Source of the DNA: Theropithecus gelada
Lineage: Eukaryota; Chordata; Mammalia; Primates; Cercopithecidae
Assembly: GCF_003255815.1 (NCBI RefSeq)
Contig: NC_037669.1
Location: 51,448,093 to 51,512,092 of the forward strand
Length of the DNA: 64,000 nucleotides
Direction: 5' to 3'
A program made the position numbers and the translations under genes. This document shows, piece after piece, positions 1-38,276 of the stretch. The notes under the pieces were generated by a model. It worked only from the letters and a program-made list of their open reading frames with translations. It searched no databases and was not told where the DNA came from. Each line of letters opens with the position of its first letter. The first letter of the stretch is position 1.

Positions 1-559
1 CCCAGCCAGCCGTGGGCTTGGGCCCTTCTCAGCTAGGCCTTTGCTTTTATCCACTCTCCCCAGCACCATAGTTCCTTTCTGGCTGCAGGAGGCCTCCAGC
101 CCCATTCCTCTGGGAAGTGGAGAGTCAGGGGAGGAGCCTAAATTGGGAGTTAGGGTATTTGGTTCTATCCCCAGCTCTGCCTTTTCAAAGCCATATCCTT
201 GTCCTGTCATCTGGGCCTCAGTTAACTCATTTGTACGTTGAAGAGGTTGGACCAGAATCAGCACTTTCCAAATAAGTGAAGGTCCATTAGGTTTGCAGGC
301 GATTTTCAGAATTTCCAAGTCTTAACAAAGCTGGTTTTACTCTGTAAAGCTGAGCAGGCTGGAGCTCCAGGTTCCATGACCTTATCCAGAATTACTCAGA
401 GCAGCGGCCCTGGATCTTCATCCAATCAAGACATGTTTATAGGAGGCTAGGCTGACCAGATGCTGAGCTGAGTCCCAAGGGCATGTGAGTGCTGGTGACA
501 GCCTGGAGGGGAAGGCCGAGTGCACTCTGGGTCCCATCAACACTGATGGCACCTGGCAG

Positions 560-955
560 GCCCAGCCCCCGAGAGAGGGGAGAGATACTGGAGGAGCTGA
601 CATGGATGAGGGAAGACTGTTCTGAGGAAAGACACTGGACCTGGGCCTGAAGGATGACTTGGAGCCAGCAGGTGGAGGCTGGGGAAAGAGTCCAGGTCTT
701 TAAGGTGGGCTGCGAGGTCCGGAGGCAGGCAGGCAGCAGCTAGCTGTCTGTATGAGTGGGAGAGAAGGCCTGTGTGGCTGGAGCATAAGTGTAGTGGGGG
801 AGTGTGCTCTGCGTGGAATCTGGAGCGGAGGCAGGGGCCGGGCCATACCAGGCTTTACAGGGCGTGCTAAGGCTTTGAGCTCATTCTCAGAGCACTGGGC
901 AGTTGTTGAAAGGTTGATGTTGGGTGTGATGTGATCCTGTTTGGTTGTCACCTTT
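560..955 (+). repeat. L2-like LINE fragment
   Basis: The phrase order resembles the L2 3' region in the sense orientation: 'cctgaaggatgacttgg', 'aggctttacagggcgtgctaaggctttgagc', then 'gtgatgtgatcctgtttgg'. It is old and diverged, and the boundaries are approximate. Confidence 0.5.
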
Positions 956-1367
956 GGGTCAGAAACCTTATTTTTATTTTATTTTATTTTTGTAGCTTCT
1001 TGATATTGAAACTCTAGCTTTGCAAACCCTGAAGTGCTTACTTTAAAACCCCTTGCTCCCCACCCCATGAATGTGAGACCACAAAGAGCAAGCAACAAAG
1101 CCAGGCCCAGACAGAGGAGTGGGGCAGCTGGCTAGACTTGCCTCATGGCCTGTCCCTGCTTGCCCAGCTCCAAGATCACCTGGGTGAAATACGCGTCTGT
1201 ATTAAGACAAGCTGTGTGAATTCCATCATAAACAGACACGTTACTTGTGTGAATGCCCATCTTCTGCAGCCTCAGAGGGTGATTGTGATGTACTTTCTTA
1301 GGGGAGAGAGTCTTGAAGGTAGAATCCCTAAAAGTGGGTAGAGAGAAAAGGATTAAAAGGTGGGCTC

Positions 1368-1482
1368 TTGCCTTGAGCCCAGGAGTTTGAGGTTGTAGTG
1401 AGCTGTGATCCCGTCACTGTACTCCAGCCTTGGGGACAGAGTGAGACCCTGTCTCTAAAAATAATAAATACAATAAATAAAT
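1368..1482 (+). repeat. 5'-truncated Alu (right arm)
   Basis: The sequence runs 'gagcccaggagtttgag', 'gtagtgagctgtgatc', 'actccagcct', 'gtgagaccctgtctct' and an A-rich (aaataa) tail. This is the 3' part of an old Alu, probably AluJ, lacking the left arm. Confidence 0.8.
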
Positions 1483-2180
1483 GTTAAAAGGGTCTTTGGC
1501 AGTGAAAAGGCTGGAAAAAACTAGCTCTGATTTGTTCATTCACTCACAACACCTTGGCAGTCACTGCTTCACACAGAGCTGGGGATGTGATGAGACACAA
1601 AGATGAGCAAGATGCACATAGCTCACACTGGGATGGCCTTGCGGGCCGCTCCCAGGCTCTGTGGTTCCATCAGTCTGATTGGGACTTCCTGTGCAAGCTG
1701 CCATTGGAAAGCATCTGCCTCGTTTTCTGCCAGCCCCTGACTTGCAGTTTCACAGAAGACCCCACAGAGTGCTTCTCTACCACCAGGGCTGCAGCAGCAG
1801 GTGGCTAGCTCAGGATGTGGCATCCTGGGACTGCATCCTCACTCTGCCCTGAAGTTGGTGCATGTTCCAAGGCTGCTGACTGGCCCCCTTGGAGCAGCTT
1901 CCATTTTCTTCTCTTTGTAAAATATGCAAGTGGAGATCAATGCTCTGTGAGATCCAGCCTGGCACTAATGTGTTATATCCCAAGCCCATCTCCTGGCCAG
2001 CAGTGGGGCTCATGACAAGAGGTGGGTAGGGCATCATCTGGTGTAGGATTTCCCTCGTCCACTGCTTCCCAGTGCTGGCCTGGAGGACTCTGCCACTGGC
2101 ATCCCATGAGGTGACAGGCTGTGCTGAGGGCGAGGTGCTGCTCACGGACCTGAGCAGGGGGGCGCCCTACAGCTGTATAA

Positions 2181-28620
<26,440 letters not shown>

Positions 28621-30075
28621 GCCGTGTGAAGGTTCCCAGAGAATGGATCTCAGCCGAGCCTCGTGCGCCCCCAAGATGGGAGATCCCTGCTGCATTCACA
28701 CTGGAACAAGCCCCTCCAGACGAGTGCCCCGGCCAGCTTCACTGCCGTCTCTGTTCACACAGAGCTGTAGTTTCGGCTCTGCCCATTAGCTCATTCTTTT
28801 ATATAGGAGTTTTAAATGTGTGTTTTTTTCCTTTCAGGTCTTACAAAGCTAAGACTTTTTGGCTCATTCCTTTTTGCATGGTTGTCTAGGGTTTCTGGAC
28901 AATGTGCTGTTGCATTTTTATTTTCCTAGCCTTGCTGAAATCTCTCCCTTCTCAAGACTTTGAGCAGTTAAAAGTACTCTTTAGAAGTTGTCTATAGGTG
29001 ACATTACTGTAGTGGTCTCAGGGAAAGGATTGTCCAGTTACTTTAGGGATTTTTTTGGTGGGGTTTTTCCCCCTGTGAAAACTTACTTTTCCACTAGTCT
29101 GGTTGCTGCTAGGAATGTTGGGGAGCAGTGGGACATGAGTGTCCCTGTGTCTGCCCCGCTGCCGCAACGGAAGCCTCAGGAACCAGCACCTGGAGGCCGG
29201 GATAGCCAACCCCTGGGTGAGCGAGAGGCTGGAGAACACGGGAGCTCACCCAGGGCTGCTGCCCGACCACGGGCCACTGTGAACAGACTTCAGTCCTCTG
29301 TTTTTGTTTCATAAGCTGTTGAGACATCTGGTGGACTTGGCTTGGGCCCTGCTGGGACATCCCAAGTGTGATCCCTCTCACTCCATCAGGACACCAGGAC
29401 TGTCCTTAGGAAAATTCCTTGAGATGGCAGCAGGAGTCGTATTTTCTGTGTGTGTGTTTCGGAAAGCTGCTGTGTCCTGCCTCAGCACAAAGACCCAGTG
29501 TCATTTGCTCCTCCTGTTCCTGTGCCACTCCAGAACCTCAGCAGATCTGAGCCACCGCCTGCCAGTGTGAGAGGCGGCCACTTTTATGGCAGCTTATCAG
29601 GCGCAGGGCCCCAGGCAGCTTCCCAGCAGGCCCTAGAGTCTGGCCCAGGCCAGTGATGGAGGGCAGCCACCAGCCCAGGGCTGACTCCCCAGGGATCCAG
29701 AAGGGACTCCCCAGGGGCTGGGGGAGGAGACCCTTGGAAAAGTCCTCTCTTCCCAGCTCCTGGTTCTGGATGTGAGATTCTCAGATCACAGACGCCTGTG
29801 CTCCAGGCTGAGGCTAGGCTACCCTCAGGGAGATCCAGAGACTCATGCCCATGGCCATCCATGCATGGACGCTGTGTGGAGAGTCCAGGATGACTGGGGA
29901 TCCCGCACAAGCCCCCTTCAGTCCTTCAGCGCTGGGCCATGTGGTTGATTTTTCTAAAGCTGGAGAAAGGAAGAATTGTGCCTTGCATATTACTTGAGCT
30001 CAAACTGACAACCTGGATGTAAACAGGAGCCTTTCTACTTGGTTTATTTAATAAAGCTCTATGTGATTTTTTAAG
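28621..30075 (+). other. NUP210: NUP210 3'UTR
   Basis: About 1.45 kb runs from the stop codon to just past the AATAAA signal. No repeat interrupts it. Its length fits an mRNA of roughly 7.2 kb as I recall for human NUP210. The exact cleavage site is inferred. Confidence 0.85.
30050..30055 (+). promoter_or_regulatory. NUP210 polyadenylation signal AATAAA
   Basis: The canonical hexamer lies 1430 nt after the stop, followed about 20 nt later by a T-rich and then G-rich stretch (gattttttaagagggtgcg) suited to cleavage and downstream elements. Confidence 0.85.
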
Positions 30076-30511
30076 AGGGTGCGATCATTGATGAGACTTC
30101 TCTCTGATGGTGATGGTTTCTTCCCTTTACCCATCTATGATACTCTAGGGCCTGGCAGAGCTGGAGGTCTGAGCTTTATTCTCCCCAAGGGGTGAGCATC
30201 ATTTTCAAGCACGCTCAGGTTGGCAAATCCAAGTGCATCTGGACATAGCCAGATCTTGCCAGCAAGTGAGTGTGCCCAAGAAGGCATGTTGACAAAACCA
30301 TGTGATGCCACACAGTTCAGCTTTCTGCTCCCAAGCTAACCAAGTGACTCTTTATCTCTAATGGTTGCCAGGAAAGGCTTTTAGCACCATTTAGCACTAA
30401 AAATATAGTATATAATATAGTTTTTTCTCTAGAATTCTTAAGTCTGGCCAGAAGTGAACTCTTGTTCTCTGTTTTTCTGTATGTCTTTGTGCATGCTCAC
30501 ACGTGCATCCA
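30076..30511. other. Intergenic, nothing recognised
   Basis: This is unique-looking sequence downstream of the NUP210 polyadenylation site. No gene or clear repeat is seen. Confidence 0.6.
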
Positions 30512-30528
30512 TGCATCCTGGAAATATT

Positions 30529-30826
30529 TTGTTGTTGTTGTTGTTTTGAGACGGAGTCTCCTCTGTCGCCCAGGCTGGAGTGCAGTGGCACAATCTCAGC
30601 TCACTGCAAGCTCCGCCTCCTGGGTTCACGCCATTCTCCTGCCTCAGCCTCCCGAGTAGTTGGGACTACAGGTGCCCACCACCATGCCTGGCTAATTTTT
30701 TGTGTTTTTAGTAGAGACGGGGTTTCACCATGTTAGCCAGGATGGTCTCGATATCCTGACCTCATGATCCACCCGCCTCGGCCTCCCAAAGTGTTGGGAT
30801 TACAGGCGTGAGCCACTGCGCCCGGC
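30529..30826 (-). repeat. AluY/AluS
   Basis: A reverse full-length Alu with a (gtt)n-type tail. The target-site duplication tgcatcctggaaatatt is at 30512-30528 and 30827-30843 with one mismatch. It ends in the ancestral 'ggcgtgagccactgcg'. Confidence 0.92.
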
Positions 30827-30843
30827 TGCATCCTGGGAATATT

Positions 30844-32309
30844 ACATCACAAGGTCTGCAGACACTCGCTAGCAGGGAGCACTGAACCTGGGGCATCCAG
30901 GGTGGGTAGCAGAGGTCTAGGCTGGTGAGAGCTTAGCAATCAGGTAACCAGGAGTCTAGGCCCACCCTGCTCTGGGGCTGGAGAGAAATTGTTTATCTCT
31001 CTGGGCCACAGTAGTTTCCTCACCTGCAAAGGGGCGCTCTTGGACATGTGTCCTAGTCACCATCCACCCAGAGTGGCTCCCAGCAGGAAGCAGGTGCTAG
31101 ATGGCATCACTGTCCCCAGATACTCAGCCTGCCTCTGTGCACGCCCTCTCCCACATGCCTTTGCAGTTCCTTCTGCCCATTGAGGCTAGGTGTGGTCATG
31201 TGACTTGCTTTGGTTGGCATGGGTGAGAGGGACGATGGGTCAGTGCTGGGCATCCCTTACCCTTCTTGTGCCCCTGCCATTGATGTAGTAAGCAGGAAGC
31301 CCAGGTAGCTGCAGGTCCAAGCAGGAGGAAGGACACCTGCAAGGAACCTGCCCATCCTGGATCACCTGGCCTGCAGCCCATGGCTATGAAAAGAGTGATG
31401 GTTCTTGGGGACAGCGTGATAGGCAGCAACGTTCCAGCAACCCGTGACAGATAAGAAACATGCTATGGTTCCCTTCTGGCTGAACGCAGTGAAGGCAGAT
31501 GTTTTCTGTCTCACGTTCCCTCCCTTTGCGGATTCCCTCTGGGCTGTCTGGTGGGCCCTCTCAGCCCATCCTGCTGGGACAGGGTTTCCTGGGCGTCCCT
31601 GGCCGCAGGCCTAGCCAGGCACCCAGTCAGGAACCTCTGAGGATGGGGCACAGCAAGGTTGTGCGATGCTGGACCTGCCCTTCCTGTGCTCCCATCTCCT
31701 CTGGGCAAGGGTGTGGTCAGCCACACACTAGAGGCTGCTATGGGGGTGGATGGGAATGTGGCTCCACAGGACACATCGCTCCATCATTGTGGGTCCTGTG
31801 CCCACATGAAACCATCCTGCTCAGCCTTACTCTCCATTGCAGCCCTTGTGGCGGGGCCACAGTGGGAAGGATGTTCTCAGGATGGTTTTTGGAATGAATG
31901 CATGAGTGAATCCCCACGAAGGAATGTGATTTTGGGTTTCCCCAACTCTGGGTTCTAGTTTCTGGAACATCCTGAACCTCAGGTCAGTGTGGGGAGGAGC
32001 AGGGGCCAGGGGACAGGTGGAAGCTGAAACTCACAACAGGCTGAGAGTGCCCACCAGGCACAGCCCAGGGAGAATCGGCTGAAGGGAGGTACCACAGGAC
32101 AGAAAACAAGAGAGGGCTGACTCAGTCTCTTCCAAACCACTCCTCTCAGCCACCTCCAAGCCACCTGGGCTAGAGCCAAACAAAGCCAACTTGACAGAAC
32201 CACCTCTGGCCACCAGCATGGCTCCCAGCAGCCTGTGTAGATCTGCCTAGATGGTTGGAAGAAGCCAAGAGGCAGGGCGAATGCTCAGAGCCGCCGCTGT
32301 TTCCTGCAC
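30844..32309. other. Intergenic, nothing firmly recognised
   Basis: About 1.5 kb of unique-looking sequence. 'gtgacttgctttggttggc' near 31200 resembles a stretch near 55700 ('gacttgctttggccaacag'), perhaps the same old repeat family, which I cannot name. Confidence 0.5.
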
Positions 32310-32510
32310 GCCACCCGCTAGCACATGCTGAGCATTTCCAGTCACCAGCTCACTTCATCCCCGCCACAGCCCTAGGAGGCAGGCCCAGCCACCTACAGAT
32401 GGGGAAACTGAGGCCCACAAGGTGAAGCCACTCACCTGGTCACACGCTGGCAAATGGCAGAACCAGGATTCAAATCCTGGTTGACTGGCACCAGAGTTTG
32501 CTCCCCCAAT
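32310..32510 (-). repeat. MIR
   Basis: The reverse MIR landmarks are 'gccctaggaggcaggccc', 'agatggggaaactgaggccc', 'ctggtcacacgctggcaaat' and 'gaaccaggattcaaatcctg'. Confidence 0.85.
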
Positions 32511-32632
32511 GTGTACCTTCTTCTACCCTCCTGGGTAGGGGCATTCACTGTGGGAGCCTTTCACCCACTTCCCTCAGACCAGCTCAGCTGTAGACTGTCA
32601 TGAATTATTTTATAATCATAAGGAAGACATTT

Positions 32633-32907
32633 TGCTGGGCATGGTGGCTCACGCCTATAATCCCAGCACTTTAAGAGGATGAGGCAGGCAGATCACTTGA
32701 GGTCAGGAGTTCGAGACTAGCCTGGCCAACATGGTGAAACCCAGTCTCTACTAAAAATTAAAAAATCAGTCAGGCATGGTGGCACGTGCCTGTAATCCCA
32801 GCTACTCAGGAGGCTGAGGCAGGAGAATCACTTGAACCTGGGAGGTGGAGGTTGCAGTGAGCAGAGATTACACCACAGCAAGATTCCATCTCAAAAAAAA
32901 AAAAAAA
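32633..32907 (+). repeat. AluS
   Basis: A sense Alu, 'gctgggcatggtggctcacg' to poly-A, with a deletion near the end of the right arm (the 'ctgcactccagcctggg' segment is missing). It is the first of four head-to-tail Alus. Confidence 0.92.
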
Positions 32908-32983
32908 TTATTTAACATAAGAAAAAATTTAACATAGAAAAATATTTTTTACAAGGAAAAATGTTTTTCATAAAAAATTAAAA

Positions 32984-33276
32984 GGCCGGGCACGGTGGCT
33001 CACATCTGTAATCCCAGCACTTTGGGAGGTTGAGGCAGTGGATCACGAGGTCAGGAGATCAAGACCATCCTGGCTGACATGGTGAAACCCCGTCTCTACT
33101 AAAAGTACAAAAACTTAGCCAGGCATGGTGGCGGGCACCTGTAATCCCAGTTACTTGGGAGGCTGAGGCAGGAGAATGGTGTAAACCTGGGAGGCAGAGC
33201 TTGCAGTGAGCCAAGATCGCGCCACTGCACTCCAGCCTGGGCAACAGAGCGAGACTCCATTTCAAAAAAAAAAAAA
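32984..33276 (+). repeat. AluY
   Basis: A sense full-length Alu, 'ggccgggcacggtggctcac' to poly-A, with 'atcacgaggtcaggagatc' typical of AluY/Sc. Confidence 0.92.
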
Positions 33277-33308
33277 TTAACAAAAATTTTTTATAAAAAA
33301 AATAATTT

Positions 33309-33606
33309 GGCCTGGCACTGTGGCTCACGCCTGTAATCCCAGCACTCTGGGAGGCCGAGGCAGGTGGATCACGAGGTCAGGAGATCGAGACCATCCTGGC
33401 TAACATGGTGAAACCCTGTCTCTACTAAAAATACTAAAAATTAGCCAGGCATGGTGGCGGGCGCCTGTAGTTCCAGCTACTCAGGAGGCTGAGGCAGGAG
33501 AATGGCGTGAACCGGGGAGGCAGAGCTTGCAGTAAGCCGAGATTGCGTCACTGCACTCCAGCCTGGGCGACAGAGCGAGACTGCATCTCAAAAAAAAGAA
33601 AAAAGT
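33309..33606 (+). repeat. AluY
   Basis: A sense full-length Alu from 'ggcctggcactgtggctcac' to poly-A, with 'gatcacgaggtcaggagat' and 'gaatggcgtgaaccgggg'. Confidence 0.92.
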
Positions 33607-33609
33607 TTT

Positions 33610-33880
33610 GGCCGGGCACAGTGGCTCATTCCTGTAATCCCAACACTTTGGGAGGCTGAGGTGGGCAGGTCATTTGAGGTCAGGAGTTTGAGACCAGCTT
33701 GGTCAACATGGTGAGACCCTGTCTCTACTAAACACAAAAATTAGCTGGGCATGCTGGCATGCGCCTGTAATCCCAGCTACTTGGGAGGCTGAGACAGGAG
33801 AATCCCTTGAACCCGGGAGGTGGAGGTTGCAGTGAGTCCAGTGAGACTCCATCTAAAAGAGAGAAAAAAAGAAAAAACTT
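33610..33880 (+). repeat. AluS with right-arm deletion
   Basis: A sense Alu, 'ggccgggcacagtggctcat' to an A-rich tail. The segment normally holding 'actccagcctgggcaacag' is missing. Confidence 0.9.
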
Positions 33881-33884
33881 TTAA

Positions 33885-34080
33885 CAGAAAAGTACAACAA
33901 ATAATATAACAAACCCCCATGCCTACTACTCAATGTAGGCTTTTGTTAGCATGATCTTATAGGCTTCCACGGTGTGTTTTGTTTTTCAAAAAATAGACCA
34001 AAAAAAAACACCAAAACCAAAAACAAAAAACCCTACTGTTATAACTTCTCTCATGTAACCTCTACCTTCTAGCCCTTCAT
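33885..34080 (-). repeat. L1M-type LINE fragment
   Basis: 'aaaagtacaacaaataatat' and 'aacaaacccccatgcctact' resemble the antisense 3' region of old L1 or HAL1 elements. It is interrupted by Alus and probably continues at about 34800. Confidence 0.55.
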
Positions 34081-34081
34081 C

Positions 34082-34379
34082 TTTTTTTTCCCTTGAGATG
34101 GAGTTTTGCTCTTGTTGCCCAGACTGGAGTGCAATGGCGCGATCTCAGCTCACTGCAACGTCCGCATCCCGGGTTCAAGCACTTCTCCTGCCTCCGCCTC
34201 CCAAGTAACTGGGATTACAGGTGCCCATCACCACACCCAGCTAATGTTGTATTTTTTTTTAGTAGAGACAGGGTTTCTCCATGTTGGTCAGGCTGGTCTT
34301 GAACTCCCAACCTCAAGTGATCCACCTGCCTCGGAATCCCAAAGTGCAGGGATTACAGGCGTGAGCCACTGTGCCCGGC
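34082..34379 (-). repeat. AluS
   Basis: A reverse full-length Alu: T-rich start, 'gagatggagttttgctctt' to 'ggcgtgagccactgtgcccgg'. Confidence 0.92.
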
Positions 34380-34467
34380 TCTCGTTTTTCTCTTCATAGG
34401 CTACTACTTTTGTAAGTTTGGAGCCAATCTTTCCAAAGCAACTCTTATTATTAAAAAGCATCAGTAA

Positions 34468-34784
34468 GGTCGGGTGCAGTGGCTCACATGTGTAGTCCCA
34501 GCACTTTGGGAGGCCAAGGCAGGTGGATCACCTGAGGTCAGGAGTTCAAGACCAGCCTGGCCAACATGGCAAAACCCGGTCTCTACTAAAAATACAAAAA
34601 TTAGCCGGGCGTGGTGGCACACACCTGTAGTCCCAGCTACTGGGGAGGCTGAGGCAGGAGAATCACTTGAACCCAGGAGGTGGAGGTTGCAGTGAGCCGA
34701 GGTTTTGCCATTGCACTCCAGCCTGGGTGACAGAGCAAGACTCCCTCTCAAAATAAATAAATAAATAAATAAATGTGTTTTTTT
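34468..34784 (+). repeat. AluS with (AAAT)n tail
   Basis: A sense Alu ending in an (aaat)5-like tail. A near-perfect target duplication, aaagcatcagtaa (34455-34467) versus aaagcatcaataa (34785-34797), flanks it. Confidence 0.92.
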
Positions 34785-34799
34785 AAAGCATCAATAAAT

Positions 34800-35430
34800 A
34801 AAATATTGTTTTGTGTGTCCTTTTTAAATGTTCATGTAACTGTTCTCTTACTTTGTAACATTCAGTGGAATGCTTTTTTCTCTTCGGTGTTGTCTACTTT
34901 CCCATCATAAAGCTGCACCTCAGTTTAATTCCTCTTTTCCCCATTGTTGGACAGAAAGGTTGTTTCAGGTTTTTACTATGATCAACAGTGCTGCAGTGAA
35001 CATGCCTGTCCAAGACTCCATGAGTACAGGGGCCAGAGTCTCTCTAGGGTGGATAGGAGGGAGTGGAATTACTGGGTGAAACAGGGTGCCCATTATCCAT
35101 TTTGCTTGATGCTGCCAAATTAATTTCCAAAGCATTGTACCAATTTTCACACCCACCAGCTAGATATCAATTTCTGTTTCCCCTTACTTCCCAACACGTA
35201 ATACTGCCATATGTGTATGCTTACTTTTGCTGATTTGGTAGGTTAAAATGGCATTTTATGAGTTTAATTCAAATTCCTTGATTACTAGTGAGGCCAGGCT
35301 TTTTTGTTTGTTTATTGGCCTCTATGAATTGTCTGTTCTCCACTCAACTGTTTACTTTTTTTAGTTATTTCTCTGTCACTACAAAGAGAGATGCTATAAA
35401 ATACCTAGTCATATGCCTGATTTTGTATTA
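34800..35430 (-). repeat. L1M/HAL1-type LINE fragment
   Basis: The antisense late-L1 phrases are 'aacagtgctgcagtgaacat', 'ggagtggaattactgggtg', 'caaagcattgtaccaatttt' and 'ttgattactagtgaggcc'. It is old. Confidence 0.65.
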
Positions 35431-35445
35431 GGTGTATCAGTTAGC

Positions 35446-35800
35446 TATTGCTGTGTAACACACCACCTCAAATTTTAGTGACTTAAATCAGATAACTTAA
35501 TTATTTCTCATGAGTCTGGGCTCTGCTGGGAGTGCCTCTGCTCTGTGTGTCTCTCATCCTCCTCCAGCTGGAGACATGTCCTCATGGTGACAACCCAGGT
35601 GCAAGGGAGCAAGTGGAAACACAGAGGCCTCTTGAGCTCTAGGCTGGGACTGGCCTGCTGTCATTTGCACTTCATTCTACTGGACAAAACAAGTGTCTGA
35701 AGTAGCACCCAGGGATGGGGACATAGACTCCATCTTTGATGGGAGGAGCTGCAAAGTCACCAGGCAAATGGCATGAAGGGGGGGTGAAGAATCGAGGTCA
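35446..35800. repeat. Old interspersed repeat, family uncertain
   Basis: 'tatcagttagctattgctg' and 'tgtaacacaccacctcaaat' are phrases common to many genomic copies that I recognise but cannot assign safely. An LTR or DNA transposon remnant is possible. Confidence 0.4.
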
Positions 35801-35931
35801 TTAATGCAAATCTATCATGGCTGTCCAGCTGGCTCTTTTCTGATTGGTTCTTACTGATTTGTGGCAGCTCTTGCTTTAGGATACTCCATGATGTTTTATA
35901 TCTTGGTATCTTCTTTGGGGCAATCAGTTCC

Positions 35932-36289
35932 TGTGTGAGTCCACTCTCACACTGCTATAAAGATGTTACCCTAGACTGGGTAACTTCTAAAGGAAAGAGG
36001 TTTAATTGACTCACAGTTCCACATGGCTGGGGAGACCTCAGGAAACTTACAATCATGGTGGAAGGCAAAGGAGAAGCAGGTACCTTCTTCACTAGGTGGC
36101 AGGAGAGAGCAGGGGAAATTGCCAGACACTTGTCAAACACCCAGATATGAGAACTCCCTCACTGTCACAAAAACAGCGTGGGGAAACTGCCCCCAGGATC
36201 CAATCACCTCCCACCAGGTCCCTCCCTCAACACATGAGAATTACAATTCTAGATGCGACTGGGTGGGGACATGGAGCGAAACCATGTCA
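35932..36289 (-). mobile_element. Solo LTR of the THE1/MST (MaLR) group
   Basis: In reverse orientation it shows 'gactgggtaacttctaaagg', 'gtttaattgactcacagttc', 'cacatggctggggagacctc' and 'aatcacctcccaccaggtcc', the typical THE1/MST LTR order. No internal region is seen. Confidence 0.8.
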
Positions 36290-36329
36290 GCTCCCAAAAT
36301 TAAATGTTGTAACCTTCTGATTGGTTCAA

Positions 36330-36420
36330 TTCCTTTATTGTACAGATGGGAAAACTGAGGCCCAGAGATGGGAAGGGACAGGCCCAGGGTCACACCTGAG
36401 TGGGACACCATGTCCCAGCT
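36330..36420 (-). repeat. MIR scrap
   Basis: 'ttgtacagatgggaaaactg' is followed by 'aggcccagagatgggaaggg' and 'cccagggtcacacctgag', the reverse MIR core. Confidence 0.6.
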
Positions 36421-36439
36421 TCTTCTGACATTGAGAGTC

Positions 36440-36869
36440 GCACCCATCCATGTTGGCCACAGCATCTCAGGCAGTTCATTCAACAAATTGCCATGTTTTC
36501 TCAGGGGCCGGTTTAGATCCACAGTTTTAACATCACATAAGGCAAGCAATCTCAGTTAAAGAGTGAGGAAAAAAGAAGCAAAACCTGAGGCCACGGACTG
36601 GGTGATTGTCTATTACTTTGTTAAGTTTTCTGTTGTATGTAATTAGCAAATGAACCTCTGTGGAAGATTTCATAGCTCATCAGGCAACCGCTTTCATTTG
36701 GAGAGGCTTCACTGAAAGCCCATAAAGACCACTGACAAGAACCAGGAAAGTGGAATCTGAAAGACCCCTTGCTTCCTTGCTTTCAAGCATAGTAGCTTCC
36801 TTTTCAGGGTCCTTCTCGGTGGACAAGGGAGAGTCAGGGGGCAAGAGCAGCGTCCAGCGAGCCTGGTGG
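36440..36869. other. Intergenic, nothing recognised
   Basis: No gene or repeat family is seen here. Confidence 0.5.
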
Positions 36870-37090
36870 ACAGGGCCCAGGTGCAAAGCAAATCCTGCCT
36901 CTGCCACTCACCTGCTGGATGACCTTGGAAACTTCGTGTTTGAGCCTGTTTCCCTGTTTGCAAAATGGTAATTATATGACCTCCTTCACAGCATTGCCAC
37001 ATGGGCATAATGAATTCCTGTGTTGAACCACCCCTCCCCCCACAACCCACAACAGTGGTGAGCAAACATTTGGTGCTCAATAAATGTGAA
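36870..37090 (+). repeat. MIR
   Basis: The sense MIR order is 'tcctgcctctgccactcacc', 'atgaccttggaaacttcg', 'gtttgcaaaatggtaattat', 'gtgctcaataaatgtg'. Confidence 0.75.
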
Positions 37091-37569
37091 CTTTTCTTCC
37101 TTCGTCTCCCTGGGTGGTCCAGGGCAGCCATCCCCAGTCTCTTAGGGACCATGACACACCTTCTCCAGCAGTTGTTTCTTAGCAGTCCCCTCTGCCACTC
37201 ACTGGACCAACAGAAACAAATCAATAATCAAGTCCAGGAGTCACAAACGTGGATGCTGCCGGTCCAGGTAGACACACCCGAGCCAGGAGGTCAGAGGTAG
37301 ATGCTGGCGACCTGGACTGCATGACCTTGCCCACTTGGCTCCAGTTGCTGTGGCCAGATGGGAACAAAGCCCCACTGGGGCCAATTCTTCTGGTTTTCCA
37401 AACTCCCCTAATCCAGCTTTCTTGGGATAAAACCTTATAGATAAATAATGGCAATAAAATTCAAGTTTTAAAAACTATAAAAAACAACCTACAGTGAGCG
37501 AAAACACCTGTCCTTGGGGCACCAGTTTTTTTTGTGTTTTGCTGTTGTTGTGTTGTGTGTGTTGTTGTT

Positions 37570-37711
37570 GAGACAAAGTGTTGCTCTGCCACCCAGTGCA
37601 GTGGCACAATCTCAGCCCACTACAGCCTCGACTTCACAGGCTCAAGTGATCCTCCCGCCTCAGCCTCTCAAACTGCTGGGATGACAGGCATGAGCCACCA
37701 AGCCCCACCTG
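37570..37711 (-). repeat. Alu monomer-like fragment (FLAM/AluJ)
   Basis: A reverse single-arm Alu: 'gagacaaagtgttgctctgc' to 'ggcatgagccaccaag'. A TTG-rich run precedes it. Confidence 0.75.
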
Positions 37712-38258
37712 GCCACCAGTTTTCAATGTCTGAATTCCTTCCTACTTTGTAAAAGCCAGGCACGTGTGTCTCCACACCGCTTCCTCTGGCCCTGGCAGAT
37801 ACTGCTAGTCACTCCCATCACTCTTTCCTGCAGAAGCAGGACTCCCTCAGCGCTCCTTACAACCCAGCATCCAGGTGTCACCACCAGTCAGTGTGTGCAG
37901 GCAGAGCAGAGGAGGCCACTGTCGTCCCAGTCTACTCCAAACCATCATTGCAGAGATGGGGAAGGACTGGCTTTCGCTCACCCATATTCAAAGATAGTCT
38001 CAGCTTTTCCCTGCCAACTTGCCCAGGACGAACACAGAGGAAGAGAAAAGGGAGTGGCTAGAGGAGGCTGTGCATGTTAGGTTTCTGTTTTTCCCCTCAA
38101 TATCATGGGTTTGGAGCTGAAGCATCTTAAAAGGGCAAAGGAGCAGGTGACAGTTGCAGTTCCGACCACCTGTATTCACTTCCCACAGGGTCCCTGGGTG
38201 CAGTGGGCAAGCAGATTGTGTGTGTGTTGAGGGGAGGGCAGTTAAATGTGACAGTGTA
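37712..38258. other. Intergenic, nothing recognised
   Basis: This is unique-looking sequence between two reverse Alus. No coding or repeat signal is seen. Confidence 0.5.
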
Positions 38259-38276
38259 ATCCCTTTGTTAAGTTTT

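Noticed and set aside
32633..34784. Regular repeated blocks that could suggest an array such as CRISPR
   Set aside because: The units are ~300-bp Alu elements with poly-A tails, not short direct repeats with spacers.
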